Source: Streptomyces sp. F63
GTDB taxonomy: Bacteria; Actinomycetota; Actinomycetes; Streptomycetales; Streptomycetaceae
Assembly: GCF_018070345.1 (NCBI RefSeq)
Contig: NZ_JAGPXX010000026.1
Location: forward strand, 1-64,000
Reading direction: 5' to 3'
Length of the DNA stretch: 64,000 bases
Positions 44,591 to 53,151 of the stretch are shown one piece after another. Below the pieces are notes generated by a model, which had not been told where the DNA came from, did no database searches, and was given only the letters and a program-made list of their open reading frames with translations. Made by a program: the position numbers and the translations under genes. Each line of letters opens with the position of its first letter. Within the stretch, counting starts at the first letter, position 1.

Positions 44591-45826
44591 ATGACCGATC
44601 ATGACCGGGCACCTGACGCCCACCTCGCCGAGGCCCGCGCGCTCCTCGCGGAGCACCCCGTCGCCGACGGCCACAATGACCTCCCCTGGGCCCTGCGCGA
44701 ACAGGTCTTCTACGATCTGGACCGCCGCGACCTCGCCGCCGACCAGAGCGCGCATCTGCACACCGACCTCGCCCGGCTGCGGGCGGGGGGCGTCGGCGCG
44801 CAGTTCTGGTCGGTCTACGTCCGCTCCGACTACGACGGCGACCGCGCGGTCAGCGCCACCCTCGAACAGATCGACGTGGTCGGCCGGCTCATCGACCGCT
44901 ACCCCGGCGACCTCCGGCGCGCCCTGACCGCCGACGACATGGAGGCCGCCCGCGCCGAGGGCCGGATCGCCTCCCTCATGGGCGCCGAGGGCGGCCACAG
45001 CATCAACTGCTCGCTGGGAACCCTCCGCTCCCTCCACCGGCTGGGCGTGCGCTACATGACGCTCACCCACAACGACAACATCGCCTGGGCCGACTCGGCC
45101 ACCGACGAGAAGCGGATCGGCGGACTGAGCCGCTTCGGGGAGGAGGTCGTCCGGGAGATGAACCGCTGCGGGATGCTCGTGGACCTCTCCCACGTCTCCG
45201 CCGGCACGATGCGCGACGCGCTGCGCGTCACCGAGGCGCCCGTCCTCTTCTCGCACTCCTCCGCGCGCGCCGTCTGCGACCACCCGCGCAACATCCCCGA
45301 CGACGTGCTGGAAGCGCTGCCGGCCAACGGCGGCACCGCGATGGTCACCTTCGTGCCGAAGTTCGTCCTGCCCGAGGCCATCGAGTGGACGCAGGCCGCC
45401 GACCTGAACATGAAGGCCCACGGCCTGCACCCGCTCGACACCACCGAGGCCGCTCTGCGGGTGCAGCGGATGTACGAGGAGCGGCACCCGCGGCCGGTCG
45501 CCACCGCCGCGGACGTCGCCGATCACCTCGACCACATGCGCGAGGCGGCCGGCGTCGACCACCTCGGCATCGGCGGCGACTACGACGGCACCGCCTTCAC
45601 CCCGGCCGGCCTGGAGGACGTCGCCGGCTACCCGAACCTGATCGCGGAACTCCTCCGCCGCGGCTGGTCCCGGACCGACCTGGCCAAGCTGACCTGGCGG
45701 AACGCCGTCCGCACGCTGCGCGCCGCCGAGGACGCCGCCCGCGACCTCCGCTCCCGGCGCGGCCCGTCCAACGCCACCATCGGCGAACTGGACGGGCCCG
45801 ACGGGCCGGAGGGGCCGGCCGGCTGA
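44591..45826 (+). CDS. Membrane dipeptidase-like zinc peptidase (M19)
   Basis: The 411-residue protein resembles renal dipeptidase. The metal ligands are in DGHNDLPW (H28, D30), MGAEGGHSI (Glu), DLSHVS and SHSSARAV (His), and GIGGDYDG (Asp). It would hydrolyse dipeptides, possibly of D-amino acids. It is 35 bases after purE with GGATGAGG ahead of the ATG, so co-transcription with the purine genes is possible. No signal peptide is evident, so it is probably cytoplasmic. Confidence 0.93.
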   Translation: MTDHDRAPDAHLAEARALLAEHPVADGHNDLPWALREQVFYDLDRRDLAADQSAHLHTDLARLRAGGVGAQFWSVYVRSDYDGDRAVSATLEQIDVVGRLIDRYPGDLRRALTADDMEAARAEGRIASLMGAEGGHSINCSLGTLRSLHRLGVRYMTLTHNDNIAWADSATDEKRIGGLSRFGEEVVREMNRCGMLVDLSHVSAGTMRDALRVTEAPVLFSHSSARAVCDHPRNIPDDVLEALPANGGTAMVTFVPKFVLPEAIEWTQAADLNMKAHGLHPLDTTEAALRVQRMYEERHPRPVATAADVADHLDHMREAAGVDHLGIGGDYDGTAFTPAGLEDVAGYPNLIAELLRRGWSRTDLAKLTWRNAVRTLRAAEDAARDLRSRRGPSNATIGELDGPDGPEGPAG

Positions 45827-45839
45827 AACGCATGCCGGG

Positions 45840-45866
45840 CACCGGCCCGGCCGTGGCCGGCCGGTG
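45840..45866. terminator. Hairpin between convergent genes
   Basis: CACCGGCC (45840-45847) and GGCCGGTG (45859-45866) form a perfect stem with an 11-base loop between the dipeptidase gene and the convergent VOC gene. It touches the stop codon of the latter. Confidence 0.6.
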
Positions 45867-46253
45867 TCAGGTGGCGAACGAGCCCTGGACGAGGCAGAAG
45901 GGGTGGCCCGCCGGATCGGCGTACACCCGGAAACCGCGCTTGCCGCCCTCGTCGTCGGTGTCCAGGGCCTTGGCGCCCAGGGCCAGCGTCTGCCGTTCGG
46001 CCTCCTCCACGGCGTCGACGTACAGATCGAGATGGATCTGCTGGGAGCGCTCGGCCGAGGGCCACTGCGGCGGCTGAAAGCCCTCGGCCCGCTGGAACGC
46101 CAGCCGCCAGCCGTCCTCGGTGGTGAGCTCCACCCAGCGGTCGTTGCTCTCCTCGACCTTCGGCTCGCCGCCCAGCAGCCCGGCGTAGAAGCGGGCGAGC
46201 GCGAGGGGGTCGGGGCAGTCGAGGACCACCCAGCCCTTGCGTGCGATGGGCAT
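45867..46253 (-). CDS. VOC-family (glyoxalase-like) protein
   Basis: The 128-residue protein has the paired beta-alpha-beta units of the vicinal oxygen chelate fold: WVVLDCPDPLALARFYAGLLGGEP, then IHLDLYVDAVEEAERQTLALGAKAL and FRVYADPAGHPFCLV. Such Streptomyces proteins may be dioxygenase-like, glyoxalase-like or drug-binding. No substrate is evident. Confidence 0.88.
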   Translation of the reverse strand: MPIARKGWVVLDCPDPLALARFYAGLLGGEPKVEESNDRWVELTTEDGWRLAFQRAEGFQPPQWPSAERSQQIHLDLYVDAVEEAERQTLALGAKALDTDDEGGKRGFRVYADPAGHPFCLVQGSFAT

Positions 46254-46432
46254 GCTTCCTCCCGGTATCCGATCGGTACCTCACGGCTGACCGTGAAGCG
46301 GCCGGGTGAAACCTGCCCGGCGGGAGCCCGGGAAACGCCGGGACGGTGCGGGTTTCGTCGCGGTGTTCCGCACCGGTGCCCGCGGCAGGACGAGGGCGTC
46401 CGGCCGGCCCACCGGGAACGGGCGCCGGGCGG

Positions 46433-47815
46433 TCACCCGTTCCGTGGCCCGGGAGAACCCCCCGGGGACTGGCCGGGCTTCGCCGCCAGGGTCAGGAACT
46501 CCGCGAGGTGGATCGCCCGGGCCCGGGAGCGCCGGCGCCGCAGCCCCTGCTGGACCTGGCGCAGGCAACCCGGGTTGACGGTGACGACGTAGTCGACGCC
46601 GAGCTGCTCGATGGCGTCCAGCTTCGGGTCCAGGACGGCCCTGCTGTCGTCGGGCCGGAGCATGGCGTAGGTGCCCGCCGCTCCGCAGCACTGGCCCGCG
46701 CCCGGCAGCTCCACGTAGTCGGCGACGGCCGCGATCAGCTCGCGGGGCGGCCGGGTGACGCCCAGTCCGTTGCGCAGATGGCAGGAGTCCTGGAGCACGG
46801 CGCGGGCCCGGCGGCCGCCGGCCGTGACCTCACCGGCCGGGGCGTACTCCGCCTCGCCGAGGTACTCGCTCAGCTCCCGCACCCGGTCCCGGCCGAGATG
46901 GTGGGCGAGATGCGCGGCGCAGCCTCCGGCCGTGGTCAGGATCGTGCCGGGCAGCTTCTCGCCGAGGGCGCGGGCCATCGCGGCGCCGGCGGCGGAGTCG
47001 CCGTTGTGGGCGTGGAGGGCACCGCAGCAGCCCTGCCCGGAGGGGACGGAGAGCTCGGGGCACAGCTTCCGGGCGGCGCGGGACACCTTGGGGTAGAGGC
47101 CCCGTTCGACGCAGCCGAGCATCAGTGAGACGGGCGGATTTGGTGCCGGCTGCCGCCTGTCCGGGGCAGCGGCCTGCCCGGCCGGTTCGGCGGGCCCGGC
47201 TGCCGCCGCCCCTTCCGCGGGGGACCGCTCCGGCTGCCCGTGGACTCCGCCCCGGCCACCGCCGCGGGCGTGGCGGCGTACCAGTCCCTGGAGCCGCAGC
47301 AGCGCGGGCCGTGAGACGAGGAGCATCAGGATCCGCGCGATCCACGGCCGGTCGCGGCCGCTCCACTGGTGGTCGCGCCACTGCTCCAGCAGTGAGCCGT
47401 ACTCCACCCCGGCGGGGCAGACGGTCTCACAGGCGCGGCAGCCCAGGCAGAACGACGACTCCTCGGCCAGGGTCGGGTCGCCGGGAGGGAGCTGTCCGGT
47501 CTCCAGGGCCCGCATCAGGGTGATCCGGCCGCGCGGGGACGAGGTCTCCTCGCCGGTGAGGGCGTAGGTGGGGCAGGCGGGCAGGCAGAAGCCGCAGGAG
47601 ATGCAGCGGTCGAGCAGGCTCTGGTCGAAGAGGCCGAGGTTTCCGCCCGGTCCGGAGGCGGGGGAGGGGGCGGGGGCGGAGACGGCGGGGCGGCGGCCGG
47701 ATGCGGGATCCGCGTGGCGGCCGTGGCCGGGGCCCGCTGCCGCGTCGCCGTTCCCGGGACGCCCCGGCCGGTCGCCGTGTCCGGCGTTCTCACGGTCGTT
47801 CGTACGGTCGTTCAT
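46433..47815 (-). CDS. glcF: Glycolate oxidase-like iron-sulfur subunit
   Basis: The 460-residue protein carries two 4Fe-4S motifs, CISCGFCLPACP (about 71-82) and CLGCRACETVCP (about 127-138), then two CCG domains (VSLMLGCVERGLY, GCCGALHAHNGD and CHLRNGLG, QCCGAAGTY). Such subunits pass electrons from the flavin subunit to the respiratory chain. The first 60 residues and the segment at about 185-230 are low-complexity. The ATG at 47815 overlaps the stop of the FAD subunit gene (ATGA), so the two are co-translated. Confidence 0.9.
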   Translation of the reverse strand: MNDRTNDRENAGHGDRPGRPGNGDAAAGPGHGRHADPASGRRPAVSAPAPSPASGPGGNLGLFDQSLLDRCISCGFCLPACPTYALTGEETSSPRGRITLMRALETGQLPPGDPTLAEESSFCLGCRACETVCPAGVEYGSLLEQWRDHQWSGRDRPWIARILMLLVSRPALLRLQGLVRRHARGGGRGGVHGQPERSPAEGAAAAGPAEPAGQAAAPDRRQPAPNPPVSLMLGCVERGLYPKVSRAARKLCPELSVPSGQGCCGALHAHNGDSAAGAAMARALGEKLPGTILTTAGGCAAHLAHHLGRDRVRELSEYLGEAEYAPAGEVTAGGRRARAVLQDSCHLRNGLGVTRPPRELIAAVADYVELPGAGQCCGAAGTYAMLRPDDSRAVLDPKLDAIEQLGVDYVVTVNPGCLRQVQQGLRRRRSRARAIHLAEFLTLAAKPGQSPGGSPGPRNG

Positions 47816-49194
47816 GAGCCGAGCTTTCCGGGGTTGAGGATGCCGGCCGGGTCGAAGGCCGTCTTGACGCGCCGCAGCAGGGCCATCTGGTCCGCGCCGA
47901 TCTTGTCCGCCAGATACGGCAGCTTGGCCGCGCCCACGCCGTGTTCGCCGGTGATGGTGCCGTCCATGGCGAGGGCGGCGGCGAAGATCTCCGCGAAGGC
48001 GCGGTGCGCGCGGTCGGCGCCCTCGGTGTCCTCGGGGTCCAGTACGCAGGTGGGGTGGAGGTTGCCGTCCCCGGCGTGGCCGAAGGTGGCGATCAGCAGG
48101 TCGTGCTTCGCGGCGATCCCGTCGATGCGGTCGACCATCTCGGCCTGCCGGTGCCGCGGCACGGTGGCGTCCTCCAGGATCGTGAGCGAGCCGAGGCGGG
48201 AGAGCGCGGGGAGCGAGCAGCGGCGGGCCGCGAGCAGGGCGTCGGCGCGGGCCACGTCCTCCGCGAGGGTGGTCTCCAGTGCTCCGGCGCCCGCGCAGAC
48301 GTCCTGGATGCGGGCCAGGTTCCCGGCCACGGCGCCGGGCGCGCCGTCGTCGCCGAAGAGCAGCAGCGCGCCCGCGTCCCGCCGCAGCCCGAGGCCGGCG
48401 AACTCCTCGACCGCCGCGATGCACTTGCGGTCGAGGAACTCCAGCGTGGCCGGGACGATTCCGGCGGAGATGACGTCCGCGACGGCCCGGGAGGCGTCGG
48501 CGAGGGAGTCGAAGTAGGCGACGCCGGTGCCGCTCTCCCCGGGGGCGGGCAGCAGGGCCACGGTGACCTCGGTGATCACCGCGAGGGTGCCCTCGGAGCC
48601 GGTGAGGAGGCGCGTCAGGTCGTAGCCGGCGACGTCCTTCCACAGCCGCCCGCCGGTCCGGATGATCTCGCCGGTGGGCAGGACCGCCTCCAGACCGAGG
48701 ACGTAGTTGCGGGTGACCCCGTACTTCAGGCCGCGCAGCCCGCCGGCGCAGGTGGCCACATTGCCGCCGACCGTGGAGACGGTGCGGCTACCGGGGTCCG
48801 GGGCGTAGAGCAGCCCGCGGGCCGCCGCCGCGTCGGCCAGGGCGGCGGTGCTGACGCCCGGCTGCACCCGGGCCAGCAGCTCCTCGGGGCTGACCTCCAG
48901 GATCGTGTCGAGCCGGGTGAGGACGAGCACGATGCCGCCGGACAGCGGCACGGTGGCGGCGCACAGATTGGAGCCGGCGCCGCGCGGCACGACGGGGACG
49001 CGCCGCTCGGTGGCGTACCGCAGGACGGCCGCGACCTCCTCGGTGCTGCCCGGCAGCACCACGGCCTGCGGCAGGGCGTGGAAGAGGGGGGTGGCGTCGC
49101 GGCCGTAGGCGGTCAGCGCGCCGGCGTCCGTGCGGACGTGGCCGGGGCCGACGATGGCCGCGAGATCACGGGCGAGATCGGTGTCCGTGGTCAT
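47812..49194 (-). CDS. glcD: FAD-linked oxidase, glycolate oxidase subunit type
   Basis: The 460-residue protein has the vanillyl-alcohol-oxidase type FAD domain (VVPRGAGSNLCAATVPLSGGIVL, TVGGNVATCAGGLRGLKYGV, LLTGSEGTLAVITEV) and the C-terminal cap domain (FGHAGDGNLHPT, GTITGEHGVGAAK, FDPAGILNPGKL). It oxidises a 2-hydroxy acid such as glycolate or D-lactate; which one cannot be decided from sequence. It is divergent from a GntR/FCD regulator, which fits acid-inducible control. Confidence 0.92.
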   Translation of the reverse strand: MTTDTDLARDLAAIVGPGHVRTDAGALTAYGRDATPLFHALPQAVVLPGSTEEVAAVLRYATERRVPVVPRGAGSNLCAATVPLSGGIVLVLTRLDTILEVSPEELLARVQPGVSTAALADAAAARGLLYAPDPGSRTVSTVGGNVATCAGGLRGLKYGVTRNYVLGLEAVLPTGEIIRTGGRLWKDVAGYDLTRLLTGSEGTLAVITEVTVALLPAPGESGTGVAYFDSLADASRAVADVISAGIVPATLEFLDRKCIAAVEEFAGLGLRRDAGALLLFGDDGAPGAVAGNLARIQDVCAGAGALETTLAEDVARADALLAARRCSLPALSRLGSLTILEDATVPRHRQAEMVDRIDGIAAKHDLLIATFGHAGDGNLHPTCVLDPEDTEGADRAHRAFAEIFAAALAMDGTITGEHGVGAAKLPYLADKIGADQMALLRRVKTAFDPAGILNPGKLGS

Positions 49195-49402
49195 CGGCGC
49201 ACCACCCTCCGGTCCGGTACGGGCGCCGGCCGCGGGGCGCACGGGGTGCGGACGGCGAGGGGCGGGGCCCCCGGAGGGCCGCCGTGCCCGGGACGTCCGC
49301 GGCGGGGTGGGAAGACCTGGTGGCAGGCAGCCATGACGCGCCCTCACCTCTCTGTATACCGGCCGGGGGCGCACGCCACTCCAGCCCAGGGGAACCCCGA
49401 GA

Positions 49403-49425
49403 TTGTCAGACAACCAGACATGTCT
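49403..49425. promoter_or_regulatory. GntR/FCD operator between glcD and its regulator
   Basis: TTGTCAGACAA (49403-49413) matches the FadR-subfamily consensus TNGTNNNACNA exactly. A second palindrome AGACATGTCT follows at 49416-49425. They lie in the 304-base divergent gap 49195-49498, about 75 bases before the regulator gene and 210 before glcD. The gap holds no other gene. Confidence 0.7.
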
Positions 49426-49498
49426 GTCAACGGATCGCGTCCGGCGAGGGCCGGGGACGCCCGTGTGAGAATGAGGCCCCTGCCTGACGGAGGTGTGC

Positions 49499-50167
49499 AT
49501 GGCTCCGGACGCCGCCCTTCGGCTGTCCACCGTCTCGGTCGTCGAGGCGCTCGCCGCGTCCCTGCGGGACCGGGTGCTCGACGGGCGGATCACGCCCGGC
49601 ACCGCCCTCGCCGAGACCGAGATCGCGGCGGAGTACGCCGTCTCCCGGCCCACGGCCCGCAGCGCCGTGACCGCCCTGGTGCACGAGGGGCTGCTGCACC
49701 GCGAGGCCAACAAGGCGGCCTGCGTACCGCAGTTGACCCGGTCGGACATCGAGGACCTCTTCCTGGTCCGCACCCCCCTGGAGACGGCGGTCGTCCGCCT
49801 CCTGGTCGAGCGCGGCAGCGTGCCGTCGGCCGCCGCCGAGCGCGCCATCACGGACCTCGCCCGGCTCCCGGACGAGGCTCCGCACAGCGCCTTCGTCGAG
49901 AGCGACCTGCGGTTCCACCAGTCCCTGGTGGAAGCGGTCGGCAGCCCCCGGCTCAGCCGGCTCTACCGGGGCATCCAGGGCGAGGTCCATCTGTCGATGG
50001 TGCAGACGCGGCACACCCTGGGGCGCGAGCGCATCATCGCGGAGCACACCGCGGTCCTGGACGCCCTGCGCGCCGGGAACGCCGAGCAGGCCGTCCGCAC
50101 CATGCGCACGCACCTGGAGGGCGCCTGCCACTCGCTGCGCGCGGTGGCCGGCGGCGGCAGCGGCTGA
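49499..50167 (+). CDS. GntR-family (FCD) transcriptional regulator
   Basis: The 222-residue protein has a winged-helix domain (about 8-75: VVEALAASLRDRVLDGRITPGTALAETEIAAEYAVSRPTARSAVTALVHEGLL) and an FCD all-helical effector domain (about 85-210, with the metal-type residues in FVESDLRFHQSLVEAVGS and IIAEHTAVLDALRAGN). Such regulators bind carboxylates. The ATG at 49499 follows GGAGG by six bases. It probably represses the divergent glcDF genes and itself. Confidence 0.9.
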   Translation: MAPDAALRLSTVSVVEALAASLRDRVLDGRITPGTALAETEIAAEYAVSRPTARSAVTALVHEGLLHREANKAACVPQLTRSDIEDLFLVRTPLETAVVRLLVERGSVPSAAAERAITDLARLPDEAPHSAFVESDLRFHQSLVEAVGSPRLSRLYRGIQGEVHLSMVQTRHTLGRERIIAEHTAVLDALRAGNAEQAVRTMRTHLEGACHSLRAVAGGGSG

Positions 50168-50277
50168 CGGCACCGGCTGACGGCACCGCCACCGGACGGG
50201 CGGACCGCACCCCGGTCGCGGAGAACGCGGCCCGCGTGCGGCCGCGCACCGGCCCCCGGCGGACGGACCGGGCAGCC

Positions 50278-51618
50278 TCAGGCGTGGGGCCGCCCCAGGG
50301 CCCGGTACGTCCAGCCGGCCTCGCGCCAGGCATCCGGGGCGAGGGCGTTGCGCCCGTCCAGGAGACGGCGTTCGGCGACGACCTCGCCCAGCGCCACCGG
50401 GTCGAGCTCCCGGAACTCCCGCCACTCCGTGAGGTGCAGCACCACATCCGCGCCGCGCGCCGCCTCCAGGGCGCTCGGGGCGTACCCGAGCGTCGGGAAG
50501 ACCCGGCGCGCGTTCTCCATGGCCTTCGGGTCGTAGACGGTGACCTGGCCGCCCTGGAGGTGGATCTGCCCGGCCACGTTGAGGGCGGGGGAGTCCCGGA
50601 CGTCGTCCGAGTCCGGCTTGAAGGCGGCGCCGAGCACCGCCACCCGCACGCCGAGGAAGCCGCCGCCCACGGCCTCGCGGGCCAGTTCGACCATGTGACC
50701 GCGGCGGCGCATGTTGACCGAGTCGACCTCGCGGAGGAAGGCCAGCGCCTGCGGGGAGCCCAGCTCACCCGCGCGGGCCATGAAGGCCCGGATGTCCTTC
50801 GGCAGACAGCCGCCGCCGAAGCCGATCCCGGCCCGCAGGAACTTCTTGCCGATCCGCTCGTCGTGCCCGATGGCCTCGGCCAGCTTGGCGACATCACCGC
50901 CGGCGGCCTCGCAGACCTCGGCCATGGCGTTGATGAAGGAGATCTTGGTGGCGAGGAAGGAGTTGGCGGCGACTTTCACCAGTTCGGCGGTCGGGTAGTC
51001 GGTGACGACGAGCGGCGAGCCCTCCGCGAGCGGGGTCGCGTAGACCTCCCGCAGCTGCTTCTCGGCCCGCTCGCTCGCGACGCCGATGACGATGCGGTCC
51101 GGGTGCAGGGTGTCCTTGACGGCGAAGCCCTCGCGCAGGAACTCCGGATTCCAGGCGAGCTCGGCGTCCTCGCCCGCCGGGGCCTGCTCGGCGAGCAGGG
51201 CCGCGAGCCGGGCGGCGCTCCCCACCGGCACGGTGGACTTGCCGACGACGAGGGCGGGCCGGCGCAGATGCGGCGCCAGCGAGGTGAACGCGCTGTCGAC
51301 GTAGCTCATGTCGCAGGCGTACTCGCCGTGCTTCTGCGGGGTGTTGACGCAGATGAAGTGGATGTCGCCGAACTCGCCCACCTCCTCGTACGAAGTGGTG
51401 AAACGCAGCCGGCCGCTGGAGCCGGGACGGCCCGCGACGTGCTTGCGGAGCAGCTCCTCCAGCCCGGGCTCGTACAGGGGGACGTTGCCCGCCGAGAGCG
51501 TCTCGATCTTCTCGGGGGAGATGTCGAGCCCCAGGACCTCGAAGCCGAGTTCGGCCATCGCCGCGGCGTGCGTGGCGCCGAGGTAGCCGGTGCCGATCAC
51601 GGTGATCTTGGGTGCCAT
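50278..51618 (-). CDS. UDP-glucose 6-dehydrogenase
   Basis: The 446-residue enzyme oxidises UDP-glucose twice to UDP-glucuronate. ITVIGTGYLGATHAAAMAE (about 5-23) binds NAD+, and the nucleophile is C271 in GFGGGCLPKDI. NPEFLREG and ANSFLATKISFINAMAEVCE contact substrate. UDP-glucuronate feeds cell-wall or capsular uronic-acid polymers, which fits the LCP and glycosyltransferase genes that follow. Confidence 0.95.
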   Translation of the reverse strand: MAPKITVIGTGYLGATHAAAMAELGFEVLGLDISPEKIETLSAGNVPLYEPGLEELLRKHVAGRPGSSGRLRFTTSYEEVGEFGDIHFICVNTPQKHGEYACDMSYVDSAFTSLAPHLRRPALVVGKSTVPVGSAARLAALLAEQAPAGEDAELAWNPEFLREGFAVKDTLHPDRIVIGVASERAEKQLREVYATPLAEGSPLVVTDYPTAELVKVAANSFLATKISFINAMAEVCEAAGGDVAKLAEAIGHDERIGKKFLRAGIGFGGGCLPKDIRAFMARAGELGSPQALAFLREVDSVNMRRRGHMVELAREAVGGGFLGVRVAVLGAAFKPDSDDVRDSPALNVAGQIHLQGGQVTVYDPKAMENARRVFPTLGYAPSALEAARGADVVLHLTEWREFRELDPVALGEVVAERRLLDGRNALAPDAWREAGWTYRALGRPHA

Positions 51619-51769
51619 CGCTACTCCGTATGCGCGTGCGAGCGGACTGCGGCGAGCATATCCGCCCGCCGTGGAGCCCGCCGTCCGCCCCGTGGTCCGT
51701 CCCGCCGTGTGGTCCGTCCCGCCGTCACGCTGTCGCCAAACTCACCTGTACCCGGCGGGCCCGCGCGAC

Positions 51770-51787
51770 TAGAATTAAGTTACTTAA
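51770..51787 (+). promoter_or_regulatory. Promoter -10 with overlapping palindromic operator for the acyl-CoA dehydrogenase
   Basis: TAGAAT (51770-51775) is a near-consensus -10. The perfect palindrome TTAAGTTACTTAA (51775-51787) begins at its last base and covers the probable start of transcription. A TetR or MarR repressor bound there would block initiation. No good -35 is visible. The coding start lies 33 bases downstream. Confidence 0.6.
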
Positions 51788-51820
51788 CGGTAGTTAGCAG
51801 CAGCTGGGAGTGAGGGCACC

Positions 51821-52978
51821 TTGTCGTCCACCGAATTCGACCTCTACCGGCCGTCCGAGGAGCACGACATGCTCCGCGATTCGGTCCGTGCGCTCGCCGA
51901 GGCGAAGATCGCGCCCTTCGCCGCCGAGGTGGACGAGGAGGGCCGCTTCCCCCAGGAGGCACTGGACGCCCTCACCGCGAACGACCTGCACGCCGTCCAC
52001 GTCCCCGAGTCCTACGGCGGCGCGGGCGCCGACGCCCTCTCCGCGGTCATCGTCATCGAGGAGGTGGCCCGCGTCTGCGCCTCCTCCTCCCTGATCCCCG
52101 CGGTCAACAAGCTCGGCTCGCTGCCCCTGGTGCTCTCCGGCTCCGAGGAGCTGAAGAAGAAGTACCTGACCCCGCTCGCCAAGGGCCAGGGCATGTTCTC
52201 GTACTGCCTCTCCGAGCCGGACGCGGGCTCCGACGCCGCGGGCATGAAGACCCGCGCCGTCCGCGACGGCGACTCCTGGGTCCTCAACGGCGTGAAGCGC
52301 TGGATCACCAACGCCGGCGTCAGCGACTACTACACGGTCATGGCCGTCACCGACCCGGAGAAGCGCAGCAAGGGCATCTCCGCCTTCGTCGTCGAGAAGT
52401 CCGACGAGGGCGTCTCCTTCGGCGCCCCGGAGAAGAAGCTCGGCATCAAGGGTTCCCCGACCCGCGAGGTCTACTTCGACAACGTCCGCATCCCCGCCGA
52501 CCGCATGATCGGCGCGGAGGGCACCGGCTTCGCCACCGCGATGAAGACCCTCGACCACACCCGCATCACCATTGCCGCCCAGGCCCTCGGCATCGCCCAG
52601 GGCGCCCTCGACTACGCCAAGGGCTACGTCCAGGAGCGCAAGCAGTTCGGCAAGCCGATCGCCGACTTCCAGGGCGTCCAGTTCATGCTGGCCGACATGG
52701 CGATGAAGATCGAGGCCGCCCGCCAGCTGACCTACGCGGCCGCCGCCAAGTCCGAACGCGTCGACGCCGACCTCACCTTCTTCGGCGCCGCCGCCAAGTG
52801 CTACGCCTCCGACGCCGCCATGGAAGTCACCACCGACGCGGTCCAGCTCCTCGGCGGCTACGGCTACACCCGCGACTACCCGGTGGAGCGCATGATGCGC
52901 GACGCCAAGATCACCCAGATCTACGAGGGCACCAACCAGGTCCAGCGCATCGTCATGGCCCGCAACCTGCCCAAGTAG
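51821..52978 (+). CDS. Acyl-CoA dehydrogenase
   Basis: The 385-residue FAD enzyme introduces the alpha-beta double bond into acyl-CoA. FSYCLSEPDAGSDAAG binds FAD and substrate, RWITNAGVSDYY and KQFGKPIADFQGVQFMLADM are conserved, and the catalytic base is E369 (IYEGTNQVQRIVMARNL). The start is TTG: it is in frame with the usual SSTEFDLYRPSEEHDMLRDSVR opening and follows GAGGG closely. The GTG at 51810 is out of frame. The substrate is probably short or branched chain, but this is not certain. Confidence 0.94.
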   Translation: MSSTEFDLYRPSEEHDMLRDSVRALAEAKIAPFAAEVDEEGRFPQEALDALTANDLHAVHVPESYGGAGADALSAVIVIEEVARVCASSSLIPAVNKLGSLPLVLSGSEELKKKYLTPLAKGQGMFSYCLSEPDAGSDAAGMKTRAVRDGDSWVLNGVKRWITNAGVSDYYTVMAVTDPEKRSKGISAFVVEKSDEGVSFGAPEKKLGIKGSPTREVYFDNVRIPADRMIGAEGTGFATAMKTLDHTRITIAAQALGIAQGALDYAKGYVQERKQFGKPIADFQGVQFMLADMAMKIEAARQLTYAAAAKSERVDADLTFFGAAAKCYASDAAMEVTTDAVQLLGGYGYTRDYPVERMMRDAKITQIYEGTNQVQRIVMARNLPK

Positions 52979-53017
52979 CCCGGACGCGGCCCCGGTTGCC
53001 GCCCCGCCCTTGCACGC

Positions 53018-53050
53018 GAACGCCCCCCGGCCGGTCAGCGGGGGGCGTTC
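53018..53050 (+). terminator. Intrinsic terminator after the acyl-CoA dehydrogenase
   Basis: GAACGCCCCCC (53018-53028) and GGGGGGCGTTC (53040-53050) form a perfect 11-base-pair stem, 40 bases after the stop. It may also serve the convergent LCP gene. Confidence 0.85.
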
Positions 53051-53151
53051 GTTCTGCTGCGGGGGGCGCCGGAGAAGCACCCGCTTCGCGACGCGGGCCG
53101 CGCTGTCCGCCACGGTGGAGACCCGGGGCAGCCGGCCCAGGACGCGGTCCG

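Noticed and set aside
47941-51813. Very long open frame on the plus strand (about 1290 codons)
   Set aside because: It is antisense to glcF, glcD and UDP-glucose dehydrogenase, all with clear motifs, and also crosses the GntR gene. Its composition is Gly/Arg/Val-rich without any domain.
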